NCBI RefSeq assembly: GCF_024053505.1
Contig: NZ_JAMXQS010000004.1
Span: forward strand, 62,001-126,000
Length of the DNA: 64,000 bases
Source: Mesorhizobium liriopis
GTDB lineage: Bacteria > Pseudomonadota > Alphaproteobacteria > Rhizobiales > Rhizobiaceae
Reading direction: 5' to 3'
The position numbers were made by a program, and so were the translations under genes. Below the pieces are notes generated by a model. It did no database searches. It saw only the letters and a list, made by a program, of their open reading frames with translations, and had not been told where the DNA came from. This document shows positions 27,498-36,430 of the stretch, piece by piece (position 1 is the first letter of the stretch; each line of letters opens with the position of its first letter).

Positions 27498-30400
27498 TCC
27501 GCGGCCTCCGCCGGTACCGCGCCGCGTGCTTCGAGGATGAGCGTTTCGAGGTCGTGGTCGGTCGAGTTGCGCAATGGGTGCCAGAGCCCGCGCCGGATGG
27601 CGTCACGGAAGCGGGCGGCGATGGCAGCGGCGGCTTCGGGGTTCTGATCGAGCAGGAAGGCCCGCACCTTTGCGTCGCCGAGATAGCGGTCGTGCAAGGC
27701 TTCGATCAATGTGGGCGAGACGGCGTCGGTGGTTTCGGCAAAGCCGACGAGGCGATCCACGGTTTCGGCGAACTCGGCGGCCCCCCGCGGCCCATGCCGC
27801 ATCTGGCCTTCCACGAAGCGCGACGACAGCGCGCGAGCGTGAACGGTGCGGGAAACGGCTTCGCTCAGCGAGCGGGCGCGGGGGCGGCGCGGATCGGTGG
27901 TGTCGAGTGCGATCACGTCGGCCTTGCGCCCGAGCGCCTTCATGGCTGCCGAAAAGCCGCCGATGAAGGCGACATCCGCCGAGCCTTCGAGGATGTCGCG
28001 ACCGGGATCGTCGCCGGTGTGGATCAAGAGATCGCTGCTTTCGAGCGCGCGGCCGAATGCGCCGGGATTGGCCGTGCCATCGCCGTAGGCACCGCCGTAG
28101 CTGTGCGAGGTCGCTTCGAGAAAGGCTTGGCCGATCGCGTCGCGCTCGTCCCATTCGCCGCTCGACAGGAGGTCCTCGACGCCCGCGCCATAGGTGCCGG
28201 GGGCCGAGCCGAAGATGCGCGGCGGGACTTGGCTTGCAGCGCGCGCGGCCTCGGCCAGCGGGTTGTCGCCCTCGGCCTCGTCGCGCGCGGCAATCGCGCG
28301 GGCTGCGGCGTCGAGAAGCGCGATCTGGGTCGGGAACATGTCACGGAACAGGCCCGAAATGCGCCACGAGACATCGATGCGCGGCCGGCCGAGAGCCGCC
28401 GGCGGCACGACCTCGACGCCGGACACGCGGCCGGTGGCGAGGTCCCATTGCGGGCGGCAGCCCATCAGGTGCAAGCCTTGCGCGATCTCTTCGCCGCCGG
28501 TGCGCAAGCTCGCGCTGCCCCAAAGGTCGATCACCACGCCGCGCGGCCAGTCGCCATTGTCTTGAAGATACCGGCGCAGGACTTCCTCGCCCGCGAGCTT
28601 GCCCAATTCCCAGGCGGTGGGCGTCGGCAAATGGCGCGGATCGCTGGTGTAAAGGTTGCGGCCTGTCGGCAGCACGTCGGTGCGCCCGCGCATCGGCGCG
28701 CCGGAAGGGCCGGCGGTGACGTGCCGGCCGGAAAGAGCCGCAAGAAGCGCGTCACGTTCCATCGCGGCACTTTGGGTGCGGAGCGCGTCGGTTTCATCCG
28801 GCGCGGCGCGGCCGAAAACATGAAGACCGTCCTTGATCGCCATGTCCTTCAGGTCGCAGAGCCAGGCATCGATCCGGACGAGTGCTGCGTCGGGATCGTC
28901 GGCCGCACTGACGCCCGCTTCGCGCGCGAGGCCGGTCTCGCCGGCCTTCGCCACGATCAGGCTCGCCAGCCGGTCGCGGCGCCGGCGGTCGAGGCCGTCT
29001 GCCTGTGCGTATTCATCGACCAGCCGCTCGAGCTCGGCGCGGGCGGGGTCGTGCCCGGCTTCCACCAGCGGCGGGGGCAGGTGGCCGAGCGTGACGGCCG
29101 CGATGCGCCGCTTCGCTTGTGCGGCTTCACCGGGGTTCGACACGATGAACGGATAGACGACTGGCAGATGCCCCGTGACCAGTTCGGGGAAGCAGGCGCC
29201 CGACAGCGCCACGGTCTTGCCCGGCAGCCATTCGAGCGTGCCATGGGCGCCGAGATGGACCAGCGCGTCGCTGTTTCGTTGCAGCCAAAGGCCGAAGGCC
29301 ATCAGCTCGTGGCGCGGTGGCAGGCTGGGGTCGTGGTAATCGGCACGGCGGTCGGCGGAACGGCCGCGATCCGGCGCAAGGGCGACCGTGACATTGCCGA
29401 AGCGTGCATGGCGGAAGGAGAAGCGCTCAGTGCTCGGCGTGCCCCACGCAGTCTCGACCTTGGTGCGGGCTTCCTCGGGCAGGGTGGCGAGCCAGGCGCC
29501 GTAGGTCTCGCCATCAAGCGCTTCAACTTCCACGAGAGATTCAAGCAGGGCGCGGGATGATTCCGGAATCCCTTCAACGCGATAGCCTGCAGCCTTCAAG
29601 TCTTCGAGGATGGCGAGCGCGCTGGCGAAGACGTCGAGCCCGACGGCGTAGCCGGTGCGACCAGCGGAACCAGGATAGTCGGGGAGCAGGATCGTCACAC
29701 GGCGCTCGGCGGGGGCGAGGCGCTGGAGCCTCACGATTTTCGCGGCACGATCAGCGACGGCTTCGATGCGGTCGGGTTCGGGCCGGTTGACGGCACCCGC
29801 GAAGCCCAGCCGCGGGTCGGTCTCGCTCGCGTTCTTGAAGCTCAAGGCCCCGGCCAGCAGGCGACCGTCGATCTCGGGCAGCACCACATGCATGGCGAGG
29901 TCGGCAGGCGCGAGCCCTCGTGCATTGTTCTGCCATGCCTCGCGGCGTGTGGTCGCGACGACCGCCTGCAAGACAGGCGCGCCGAGGCGGTCGAACAGGC
30001 CCTGACCTTCACCACCGCTCGCAAAGGCCGTGGTCGTGATGACGAGCGCGGGCTTCAGCAGCGCGCAGGCGTCTTCCACGAAGCGGCAAACGGCCTCGTC
30101 CTTCAGGCTCGAAACGTAAAGCGGAACGGGCGTCAGGCCATGAGCAGCGAGGCTTTCGCAAAGCGCATCGATGGGCGCGGCATCGCTGGCGAGAAGCATC
30201 GAGCGGTAGAAGAGGATCGGGACCGTCGTCGCGTCGGGCTCGATGTTCGCTTTGAAGTCTTCGAGCGTCACGGCGCCGCGTTCGGGGTCATAGAAACCCA
30301 TGCGGGGCAGCGGCGTCGCAGCGTCCACGACGCGCTCATAACCCGCATGGTCTGCGAGGCGGTCGAGCAGAGCCGCCATGTTCTCAGGCCCGCCTTCGCG

Positions 30401-30826
30401 GAAGTAGGCGATGATTGCGCGCAGCTCTTCCACCGGCAGCGTCGAAAGCCGGTCGAGCGCGCTGTCCTCGTCGCGGCATTCACCGGGCAGCAGCACGAGC
30501 TTGATGTTCTTCGCCCGCGCCAGTTGCCCCAGCCGGTCGCAGCCATAGCGCCACCAGTCGTAGCCGCCGAGAATGCGCACGAGGATGACCTTGGCGTGGG
30601 CGGCCACCCGGTCGATCCAGAGATCGACCGACATCGGGTGGCGAAGATCACCCAAGGCGGCGAGACGCAAGGTCGGTAGATTTCCCCCAACCGTCCACGC
30701 GCGGTTCAGTCCCGCCAGATCGCTCGGCGAAAACGACAGCGCCACCAGCTCGGCCGGGTCTTGGCCGAGATCGACAGGCTCGATGACGTCATCGAGCGAG
30801 GCGGAGCTGGTGGCGAGGATGTGCAT
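27494..30826 (-). CDS. cobN: Cobaltochelatase large subunit
   Basis: Cobalt-binding catalytic subunit of the ATP-dependent CobNST chelatase, which inserts Co2+ into hydrogenobyrinic acid diamide. The chain is 1110 aa, shorter than the about 1270 aa I recall for Pseudomonas CobN. Even so it starts and ends with recognisable family sequence: ILATSSASLDDV at the start and RNSTDHDLETLILEARG at the end. Core motifs LVHLGAHGTLEWLPGK and RNLYTSDPRHLPTPTAW are intact. The AAA+ partners CobS and CobT are not in the window. It overlaps cobW by one base. Confidence 0.93.
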   Translation of the reverse strand: MHILATSSASLDDVIEPVDLGQDPAELVALSFSPSDLAGLNRAWTVGGNLPTLRLAALGDLRHPMSVDLWIDRVAAHAKVILVRILGGYDWWRYGCDRLGQLARAKNIKLVLLPGECRDEDSALDRLSTLPVEELRAIIAYFREGGPENMAALLDRLADHAGYERVVDAATPLPRMGFYDPERGAVTLEDFKANIEPDATTVPILFYRSMLLASDAAPIDALCESLAAHGLTPVPLYVSSLKDEAVCRFVEDACALLKPALVITTTAFASGGEGQGLFDRLGAPVLQAVVATTRREAWQNNARGLAPADLAMHVVLPEIDGRLLAGALSFKNASETDPRLGFAGAVNRPEPDRIEAVADRAAKIVRLQRLAPAERRVTILLPDYPGSAGRTGYAVGLDVFASALAILEDLKAAGYRVEGIPESSRALLESLVEVEALDGETYGAWLATLPEEARTKVETAWGTPSTERFSFRHARFGNVTVALAPDRGRSADRRADYHDPSLPPRHELMAFGLWLQRNSDALVHLGAHGTLEWLPGKTVALSGACFPELVTGHLPVVYPFIVSNPGEAAQAKRRIAAVTLGHLPPPLVEAGHDPARAELERLVDEYAQADGLDRRRRDRLASLIVAKAGETGLAREAGVSAADDPDAALVRIDAWLCDLKDMAIKDGLHVFGRAAPDETDALRTQSAAMERDALLAALSGRHVTAGPSGAPMRGRTDVLPTGRNLYTSDPRHLPTPTAWELGKLAGEEVLRRYLQDNGDWPRGVVIDLWGSASLRTGGEEIAQGLHLMGCRPQWDLATGRVSGVEVVPPAALGRPRIDVSWRISGLFRDMFPTQIALLDAAARAIAARDEAEGDNPLAEAARAASQVPPRIFGSAPGTYGAGVEDLLSSGEWDERDAIGQAFLEATSHSYGGAYGDGTANPGAFGRALESSDLLIHTGDDPGRDILEGSADVAFIGGFSAAMKALGRKADVIALDTTDPRRPRARSLSEAVSRTVHARALSSRFVEGQMRHGPRGAAEFAETVDRLVGFAETTDAVSPTLIEALHDRYLGDAKVRAFLLDQNPEAAAAIAARFRDAIRRGLWHPLRNSTDHDLETLILEARGAVPAEAAE

Positions 30827-31887
30827 CAGGCGGCTTGGGCTTTTTCGCCCTGCAGGATGCTTTCGACCTTGGCGCGGTCGAGGCCCTTGAGACCGATTGC
30901 GACCAGACGCGTGCGCTTCTCCTCGCCCGCATTCCAGGCGCGGTCATAAGCATGCGTCACGCGCGGGCCGACCGCCTGCACCAGGAGCCGCATCGGCTTG
31001 CCCTCGACGGCCACGAAGCCTTTCATGCGCAGCACATCCGCCTCGCGCGCCGCCTGTGCCACGCGGGCAGCGAGCTCGTCGGGGTTCGCGACCGCGGGCA
31101 GTTCGACCACGAAGCTGTCGAAGTCGTCATGCTCATGATCAAGTTCGTCGTCGTGATGCGTCTTGCGGTTTTCGATGTCGTTCTCTGTGCCGATGCCGAG
31201 ACCGAGAAGCACGGCGGGATCGACCTTGCCATGCGACACGGGCACGATCTTCACTGCCTCGCCGAGATGCTCGGAGACCTGTGCGGTGGCGCGAGCCTTG
31301 GCGTCGTCGTCGAGCAGATCGCTTTTGGACAGGATCACGAGATCGGCGCAGGCGACCTGATCCTCGAAGACTTCTTCCACCGGATCGTCATGATCGAGCG
31401 AATCGTCCGCCGCACGCTGGGCGGCGAGGGCGTCCATGTCGGAGGCGACCTGGCCTTCGGCGAGGGCGGGGCCGTCCACCACGGCCACCACGCCATCCAC
31501 CGTCACGCGGCCCTTGATCGCGGGCCAGGCGAAGGCCTGCACGAGGGGCTTGGGCAGAGCGAGGCCCGAAGTCTCGATCAGGATGTGCTCGACCTTGGGC
31601 TCGCGCGACAGGATCTGGTCCAGCGCGGGCACAAAATCGTCGGCGACCGTGCAGCAGATGCAGCCATTGGCCAGTTCCACGACGTTCTCCTCGGGACAGG
31701 CCTCGACGCCGCAGCCCTTCAGGATGTCGCCGTCGATGCCGACATCGCCGAACTCGTTGACGATCACGGCCAGCCTGCGGCCACCGGCATTCTCCAGAAT
31801 GTTGCGGATGAGCGTGGTCTTGCCGGCACCGAGGAAGCCGGTGACAACGGTGCAGGGGACGCGGGAAACGGTGGCTTGCTGGCTCAT
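30826..31887 (-). CDS. cobW: CobW-family metallochaperone GTPase
   Basis: G3E-family GTPase thought to supply cobalt to CobN. At 353 aa it has Walker A GFLGAGKTTL near residues 18-27, the metal-binding CxCC motif in NGCICCTVADD near 73-83, and the guanine-specificity SKSD. A histidine/aspartate-rich loop lies around residues 239-256 (HHDDELDHEHDD), followed by the C-terminal CobW_C domain. ATGA overlap with the DUF1636 gene upstream and TGATG overlap with cobN downstream show translational coupling within the riboswitch-led operon. Confidence 0.93.
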   Translation of the reverse strand: MSQQATVSRVPCTVVTGFLGAGKTTLIRNILENAGGRRLAVIVNEFGDVGIDGDILKGCGVEACPEENVVELANGCICCTVADDFVPALDQILSREPKVEHILIETSGLALPKPLVQAFAWPAIKGRVTVDGVVAVVDGPALAEGQVASDMDALAAQRAADDSLDHDDPVEEVFEDQVACADLVILSKSDLLDDDAKARATAQVSEHLGEAVKIVPVSHGKVDPAVLLGLGIGTENDIENRKTHHDDELDHEHDDFDSFVVELPAVANPDELAARVAQAAREADVLRMKGFVAVEGKPMRLLVQAVGPRVTHAYDRAWNAGEEKRTRLVAIGLKGLDRAKVESILQGEKAQAA

Positions 31888-32291
31888 GCTTGTTCCGGTT
31901 TGGTGAGAGGCGGGATGCGGGCGACGAGCCCGCGCTTGAGGCTGTCGGGGCGCCCGCGCCAGGGCATGACGCCGTCAGCTGCGTCACGCAGAAGTTCGGC
32001 GCCCAGGATCAGGTCGGCGGCGCTGTCTTCGGAAAGCTCGCCGAACACATAGGTCCAGCTGTCGGGCGACACCACGGCGGCGCTCAGGCGGCGCTTGCAG
32101 TTGCCGAGACATTCGACGCCATGGACGGCGACGCCTGCGGGCGCGAGCGCCTTCACGGCAGCCGCCAGATTCTCGCCGGGGCGAGGGCGCGCGTCAGTGC
32201 CATCCGCGCCTCGGCATGAGGTGCAGACGATCACGGTCGTTGCTTGCGCACTCGCGCCGGCACTGCCTGAATCGGGCTTGAACTGAGCCAA
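31884..32291 (-). CDS. DUF1636 metal-binding protein, first gene of the B12 operon
   Basis: Small (135 aa) protein of the DUF1636 family, with a thioredoxin-like ferredoxin pattern. Cysteines occur as VCTSCRG near residues 22-28 and ECLGNCKRR near 60-68, which could bind an iron-sulfur cluster or cobalt. The C-terminus carries a conserved MPWRGRPDSLKRGLVARIPP tail. The frame begins at TTG 32291 just after GAGGA, which leaves a tight spacing; GTG 32234 is an alternative. It is the first gene after the minus-strand cobalamin riboswitch. Its exact role is unknown. Confidence 0.8.
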   Translation of the reverse strand: MAQFKPDSGSAGASAQATTVIVCTSCRGADGTDARPRPGENLAAAVKALAPAGVAVHGVECLGNCKRRLSAAVVSPDSWTYVFGELSEDSAADLILGAELLRDAADGVMPWRGRPDSLKRGLVARIPPLTKPEQA

Positions 32292-32350
32292 AAATCCTCG
32301 CTCCCGCCCAGGACACCCGCCAGGCTTTCGGGAAATTACGTTCGCGCGCC

Positions 32351-32512
32351 GGCAGGTCTCCTGGCTTGCGGGTCTCGGCTTTCAGGCCGCCTTCCCGGGA
32401 CCAGCCCAGTGGCAATTCGGCCTTCAGCTCACCGCCTACAGTTGCGGGGACAGCCGCGGCTTTCGAACCGCGTTCCCTCTTGCGCCCTTGCCGCAAGAGC
32501 AAGGGACCGTCG
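32351..32512 (-). promoter_or_regulatory. Cobalamin riboswitch controlling DUF1636-cobW-cobN-cob operon
   Basis: On the minus strand the B12-aptamer core is clear. It runs through GCCGCGGCTGTCCCCGCAAC, then CCACTGG...CCGGGAAGGCGG, and ends with GCCAGGAGACCTGCC at 32365-32351. The DUF1636 start lies about 60 bases further, so ligand binding probably blocks translation or ends transcription. A sigma-70-type promoter precedes it. Confidence 0.93.
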
Positions 32513-32519
32513 CGACCGT

Positions 32520-32549
32520 CATTTAGGCGCCGGCTCCCGAACCTGTCAA
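32520..32549 (-). promoter_or_regulatory. Sigma-70 promoter for minus-strand cob operon
   Basis: TTGACA at 32549-32544 and TAAATG at 32525-32520 are separated by 18 bases on the minus strand. The expected transcript start falls a few bases before the riboswitch aptamer. Confidence 0.65.
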
Positions 32550-32604
32550 CGCGAGGGCACGACCCCTCTCGCCGCAACCGCGACATGGAGCGGCGCGAAT
32601 CCGT

Positions 32605-32633
32605 TTGCCTCGTGTCTCAGGCTTCCCTATGGT
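32605..32633 (+). promoter_or_regulatory. Probable promoter for cbtB-cbtA-cobPOQ
   Basis: TTGCCT at 32605-32610 and TATGGT at 32628-32633 are spaced by 17 bases and point toward the plus-strand riboswitch. It stands back to back with the minus-strand promoter, about 55 bases apart. Confidence 0.5.
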
Positions 32634-32645
32634 CGGTTCGTCATC

Positions 32646-32810
32646 GGCTCTCTTTCCGAAAGGCGAGAGCGCAAGAGGGAACGCGGTTCGAAAGCCGCGG
32701 CTGCCCCCGCAACTGTGAGCGGCGAGCATTCCGTCCATGACGCCACTGGGTATCCCCGGGAAGGCGGACGAAGCGCGCATGAGCCGCAAGCCAGGAGACC
32801 TGGCCGAGGA
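32646..32810 (+). promoter_or_regulatory. Cobalamin riboswitch controlling cbtB-cbtA and following cob genes
   Basis: Second B12 aptamer, on the plus strand: CCGCGGCTGCCCCCGCAAC near 32694-32712, CCACTGGG...CCGGGAAGGCGG, and GCCAGGAGACCTGGC at 32790-32804. The cbtB ribosome site follows about 35 bases later. A 48-base stretch matches the other riboswitch at all but one base in mirror orientation. Confidence 0.93.
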
Positions 32811-32860
32811 CGAAACGCAACTGGCATGGCCCTCGGGTGGAGGGCGGAGGTTTTGATTTC

Positions 32861-33043
32861 ATGGCACATTCGGCAACCGCTTCGCTCGGCAGCGCAAGCT
32901 CTCTGTCCTCGCGGCGCATCCAGCTCGCTTTCGCCGGGCTGCTCGGCATCTTCATCACCGGCTTTGTCGGCTTCTCGCACATCGAAGCCGTGCACAATGC
33001 CGCTCACGACTATCGCCACTCGCTCGCTTTCCCCTGCCACTGA
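32861..33043 (+). CDS. cbtB: Cobalt transporter subunit CbtB
   Basis: Small inner-membrane protein, 60 aa, with one helix at about residues 21-41. A histidine-rich end follows, with HIEAVHNAAHDYRHS and the terminal FPCH that typifies the family and probably binds Co2+. GGCGGAGG precedes ATG 32861; a frame start at 32837 is possible but lacks conservation. It is the first gene behind the plus-strand B12 riboswitch, consistent with cobalt uptake being reduced when B12 is plentiful. Confidence 0.9.
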   Translation: MAHSATASLGSASSLSSRRIQLAFAGLLGIFITGFVGFSHIEAVHNAAHDYRHSLAFPCH

Positions 33044-33055
33044 GGGGTTTCGCTG

Positions 33056-33811
33056 ATGTCGATCTTTCGAAACGTCGTGTTCGTCGCGGCGCTGACCGGG
33101 CTCGTTGCCGGGTTGGTTCTGGCCGCGATGCAAAGCTTTTCCACCGTTCCGCTGATCCTGCAGGCGGAAACCTTCGAGAGTGCGGAGCCCGCGCACACGC
33201 ATGACCATGGTGCGGCACGTGCCGAGACCGGCGCACCAGCCGCGACCGTCGCTGTGCATGAGCATGATGAAGAAGGCTGGGCGCCGGCCGATGGGTTCGA
33301 GCGCTTCGCCTTCAACCTGCTCGCCAATGTCGTTTCGGGCGTCGGTTTCGCGCTCCTGCTCGTCGCGGCAAGCGAACTGGCGGGCGGCATCGGTTCCTGG
33401 CGTCAGGGGCTGATCTGGGGCTTTGCCGGGTTCGCCGTGTTCACGCTGGCGCCGGGCCTGGGCTTGCCGCCCGAACTGCCGGCCATGCCGGCGGCCGATC
33501 TTTGGGCGCGGCAGGTCTGGTGGACGGGCACCGTGGCCGCAACCGCCATCGGTCTCGCGCTGATCGCGTTCCGCGCCGCGCCGGTCTTCGCCGCGCTCGG
33601 CGTGGCTCTGATCGTGGCACCGCACCTCATCGGCGCACCGCAGCCGCCGAGCTATGAGACTGCGGTCCCCGAAGGGCTGCACCATGATTTCGTGGTGGCT
33701 GTGACCGTGACCAACCTCGTCTTCTGGCTTGTGATGGGCGCGGTGGCGGGTGTGCTCTGCCAGCGCTTCCTGCGCGAGGATACACCGGCCCTGCGAAGCC
33801 AGCTTGCCTGA
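33056..33811 (+). CDS. cbtA: Cobalt transporter subunit CbtA
   Basis: Inner-membrane partner of CbtB, 251 aa, with about five helices: one near the N-terminus, then four after residue 85. The first loop carries two metal-ligand clusters, HTHDHG near 47-52 and HEHDEEGW near 68-75. A further histidine lies in GLHHDF before the last helix. Transport of Co2+ by this pair is a family prediction made from B12 riboswitch association. Starts 12 bases after cbtB; the stop overlaps cobP. Confidence 0.9.
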   Translation: MSIFRNVVFVAALTGLVAGLVLAAMQSFSTVPLILQAETFESAEPAHTHDHGAARAETGAPAATVAVHEHDEEGWAPADGFERFAFNLLANVVSGVGFALLLVAASELAGGIGSWRQGLIWGFAGFAVFTLAPGLGLPPELPAMPAADLWARQVWWTGTVAATAIGLALIAFRAAPVFAALGVALIVAPHLIGAPQPPSYETAVPEGLHHDFVVAVTVTNLVFWLVMGAVAGVLCQRFLREDTPALRSQLA

Positions 33812-34319
33812 AGCGCCATCGCTGACGCTCGTTCTCGGTGGTGCGCGCTCGGGTAAGAGCACGCATGCCGAGGGCTTGATCGCCGCCTTCCCGCCGCCGT
33901 GGACCTATATCGCCACGGCGGAAAGCTTCGACGGCGAAATGGACGAGCGCATACGCTTGCATCAGGAGCGGCGCGACGAGCGCTGGCAGACGGTGGATGC
34001 GCCACTCGATCTCGCGGGCGCCTTGCGTAGCGCGCCGGATGGACAGCCGGTGCTGGTCGACTGCCTGACGCTCTGGCTTTCGAACCACTTGCTCGCCGAA
34101 CACGATCTCGATGCGGTGTCAGTGGAACTCGCAGACGTGTTGCGTCTGCCTCGCGGGCCCTGGATCGTGGTTTCCAACGAAGTGGGCCTGGGGATCGTGC
34201 CCGACAACGCGCTCGCGCGGCGTTTTCGCGATGCCGCAGGGCGGCTCAACCAGCGCGTGGCGGCGATCGCCGACCATGCCATTTTCATCGCGGCAGGACT
34301 GCCGATCAGGTTGAAATGA
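33804..34319 (+). CDS. cobP: Adenosylcobinamide kinase / guanylyltransferase
   Basis: Bifunctional enzyme (CobU in Salmonella) that phosphorylates adenosylcobinamide and then adds GMP; 171 aa. P-loop GGARSGKS is at residues 12-19. The guanylylated histidine is expected in the RIRLHQERR segment. VSNEVGLGIVP and ALARRFRDAAGRLNQ are classical for the family. No ATG fits the conserved N-terminus; TTG 33804, overlapping the cbtA stop by 8 bases, is the best start. It overlaps cobO by ATGA. Confidence 0.9.
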   Translation: MPEAPSLTLVLGGARSGKSTHAEGLIAAFPPPWTYIATAESFDGEMDERIRLHQERRDERWQTVDAPLDLAGALRSAPDGQPVLVDCLTLWLSNHLLAEHDLDAVSVELADVLRLPRGPWIVVSNEVGLGIVPDNALARRFRDAAGRLNQRVAAIADHAIFIAAGLPIRLK

Positions 34320-34930
34320 CGGATATCACCAGCAGCGAAGAAGCGCGGCATCGCCAGAAGATGCAGAAGCGCAAGGAGGTGCAGGACGCAGAGGTCGCCG
34401 AAAAGCGCATCGAGAAAGGTCTGCTGATCGTCCATACCGGTGCCGGCAAGGGCAAGACCACCGCCGCCTTCGGGCTCGCGCTGCGGATGCTCGGCTATGG
34501 CAAGACGGTGGGCGTCGTACAGTTCGTGAAGGGGGCCTGGCATACCGGCGAAAAGGATGCCTTCGCCCTTTTCGGGGACCGCCTTCGCTGGCACGCGATG
34601 GGCGAGGGCTTCACCTGGGAGACGCAGGATCTCAAGCGCGACATCGCAGCGGCCGAAGCCGCTTGGGGGAAGGCCAAGGAACTCATGGCCGACCCCAATG
34701 TGGCCATGGTCGTTCTGGACGAGATCAACATCGCCCTGCGCTACGACTATCTGCCCATCGCCGATGTGGTTTCAGTGCTTCAAGCGCGGCGGCCGGACCT
34801 GCATGTGGTGGTGACGGGCCGCAACGCGAAACCGGAAATGGTGGATGCGGCGGATCTGGTGACGGAGTTCTCGCTGGTGAAGCATCACTTCAAGGCAGGC
34901 GTGAAGGCACAGGAAGGGATCGAGTTCTAG
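34316..34930 (+). CDS. cobO: Cob(I)yrinic acid a,c-diamide adenosyltransferase
   Basis: Attaches the 5'-deoxyadenosyl group of ATP to Co(I) corrinoids, 204 aa. The P-loop HTGAGKGKTT is at residues 40-49, followed by VGVVQFVKGAW. VLDEINIALRYDYL marks the Walker B-like aspartate, and VVTGRNA is also present. The gene lies in the plus-strand riboswitch unit, 39 bases before cobQ. It is the CobA/CobO type, not the unrelated PduO type. Confidence 0.94.
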   Translation: MTDITSSEEARHRQKMQKRKEVQDAEVAEKRIEKGLLIVHTGAGKGKTTAAFGLALRMLGYGKTVGVVQFVKGAWHTGEKDAFALFGDRLRWHAMGEGFTWETQDLKRDIAAAEAAWGKAKELMADPNVAMVVLDEINIALRYDYLPIADVVSVLQARRPDLHVVVTGRNAKPEMVDAADLVTEFSLVKHHFKAGVKAQEGIEF

Positions 34931-34969
34931 AACTCGGCCGGCTGCCATGCGTGTTCGAGAACCTTCCTC

Positions 34970-36430
34970 ATGACCGCGAAAGCTCTCATGTTTCAGGGCA
35001 CCGGCTCGGACGTCGGCAAATCGCTCGTCGTCGCCGGGCTCTGTCGCGCGCTCACCCTGCGCGGGCTCCGCGTCCGGCCGTTCAAGCCGCAGAACATGTC
35101 GAACAACGCGGCCGTAACAGCCGATGGCGGCGAAATCGGGCGGGCGCAGGCGCTTCAGGCGCGCGCCTGCAAGGTGCCGCTGACGGTCCACATGAACCCG
35201 GTGCTGCTCAAGCCGCAAAGCGAAACGGGCGCGCAGATCGTGGTGCAGGGCAAGGTCTGGGGCCAGGCCAGGGCGGCGGAGTATCAAGGCATCAAGCCGC
35301 AGCTTCTGCCCCATGTGCTCGACAGTTTCGACCATTTGAAGCGTGAAGCCGACCTCGTCCTCGTGGAGGGCGCGGGGAGTGCCTCGGAAACCAACCTGCG
35401 CCGCAACGACATCGCCAATATGGGATTTGCCGAGGCGGCGGGCGTGCCCGTCGTTCTGGTCGGCGATATCGACCGGGGCGGCGTGATCGCGAGCCTCGTC
35501 GGCACCCGGCACGTGCTGCCACAAGACGATGCCGCGCGGATCGTGGGCTTTCTCGTCAACCGTTTTCGCGGCGATCCGGCGCTGTTCGCGGATGGAATGC
35601 AGGTGATTGCAAAAGCGACGGGCTGGCAGGATTTCGGGCTGATCCCGTTCTTCCCCGACGCACGCCGATTGCCGGCAGAAGACGCGCTGGCGCTTGCGCA
35701 TGCAGGCACATCGGACGCGCGAGACGGTGCGCTTCGCATCGCGGTGCCGATCCTGCCGCACATCTCGAACTTCGACGATCTCGACCCACTGGAAGCCGAG
35801 CCAGCCGTTTCCCTCATAAGATTGCAGCCGGGCGACGTTCTTCCGGGTGATTGTGATCTCGTGCTCCTGCCGGGCTCGAAATCGACCATCGCCGATCTGC
35901 ATGCGCTGAAGCGCGAAGGCTGGGATGTGGATATCCGCGCGCATCACCGGCGCGGCGGTGCGGTGCTGGGACTTTGCGGCGGCTACCAGATGCTGGGCCG
36001 CACGGTCGAGGATCCGCAGGGCATCGAGGGGCCGGCGGGCAGTGTCGAGGGGCTGGGACTGCTCGATGTTTCCACCACGCTTTCGAACACCAAGCGGCTT
36101 GAAACGGTGGTGGGGAAGACAAGCGATGGCATCCCGTTCACCGGCTACGAGATGCATATGGGCGAGACCAGCGGACCCGACTGCGCGCGGCCTTTCGCGA
36201 CGGTCGGAGGCCATGCCGATGGCGCGGTATCGACAGATGGCCGTGTGTTCGGCACCTACGTACACGGCCTCTTCGCCGAAGACCGGCAGCGCTCGGCCTG
36301 GCTTCAGAGGCTGGGCGCAGGCCCGAGCCGGCTCGATTACGAGGCCGGGGTCGATGAGGTGCTCGATCGCCTTGCCGCGCATCTCGAACAGCATTGCGAC
36401 ATCGATGGCCTGCTCAGCCAAGCCAGGTGA
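34970..36430 (+). CDS. cobQ: Cobyric acid synthase (glutamine-hydrolysing)
   Basis: Amidates side chains b, d, e and g of adenosyl-cobyrinic acid diamide; 486 aa. The N-terminal nucleotide loop is [11 protein letters not shown] near residues 8-18, and [11 protein letters not shown] near 42-52 is diagnostic. The C-terminal glutamine amidotransferase has its nucleophile in [11 protein letters not shown] and the catalytic histidine in YVHGLF. Its last 17 bases overlap the end of cobD on the other strand. Confidence 0.95.
   Translation: MTAKALMFQGTGSDVGKSLVVAGLCRALTLRGLRVRPFKPQNMSNNAAVTADGGEIGRAQALQARACKVPLTVHMNPVLLKPQSETGAQIVVQGKVWGQARAAEYQGIKPQLLPHVLDSFDHLKREADLVLVEGAGSASETNLRRNDIANMGFAEAAGVPVVLVGDIDRGGVIASLVGTRHVLPQDDAARIVGFLVNRFRGDPALFADGMQVIAKATGWQDFGLIPFFPDARRLPAEDALALAHAGTSDARDGALRIAVPILPHISNFDDLDPLEAEPAVSLIRLQPGDVLPGDCDLVLLPGSKSTIADLHALKREGWDVDIRAHHRRGGAVLGLCGGYQMLGRTVEDPQGIEGPAGSVEGLGLLDVSTTLSNTKRLETVVGKTSDGIPFTGYEMHMGETSGPDCARPFATVGGHADGAVSTDGRVFGTYVHGLFAEDRQRSAWLQRLGAGPSRLDYEAGVDEVLDRLAAHLEQHCDIDGLLSQAR

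Noticed and set aside
27554..29560. Plus-strand frame of 668 codons inside cobN
   Set aside because: Antisense to a conserved cobN; composition typical of a shadow frame.
30835..32052. Plus-strand frame of 405 codons opposite cobW and the DUF1636 gene
   Set aside because: His-rich sequence arises from antisense reading; cobW is unambiguous.
32627..33862. Minus-strand frame of 411 codons across the riboswitch and cbtAB
   Set aside because: It spans a riboswitch and two recognisable cobalt-transport genes, and has no family motif.
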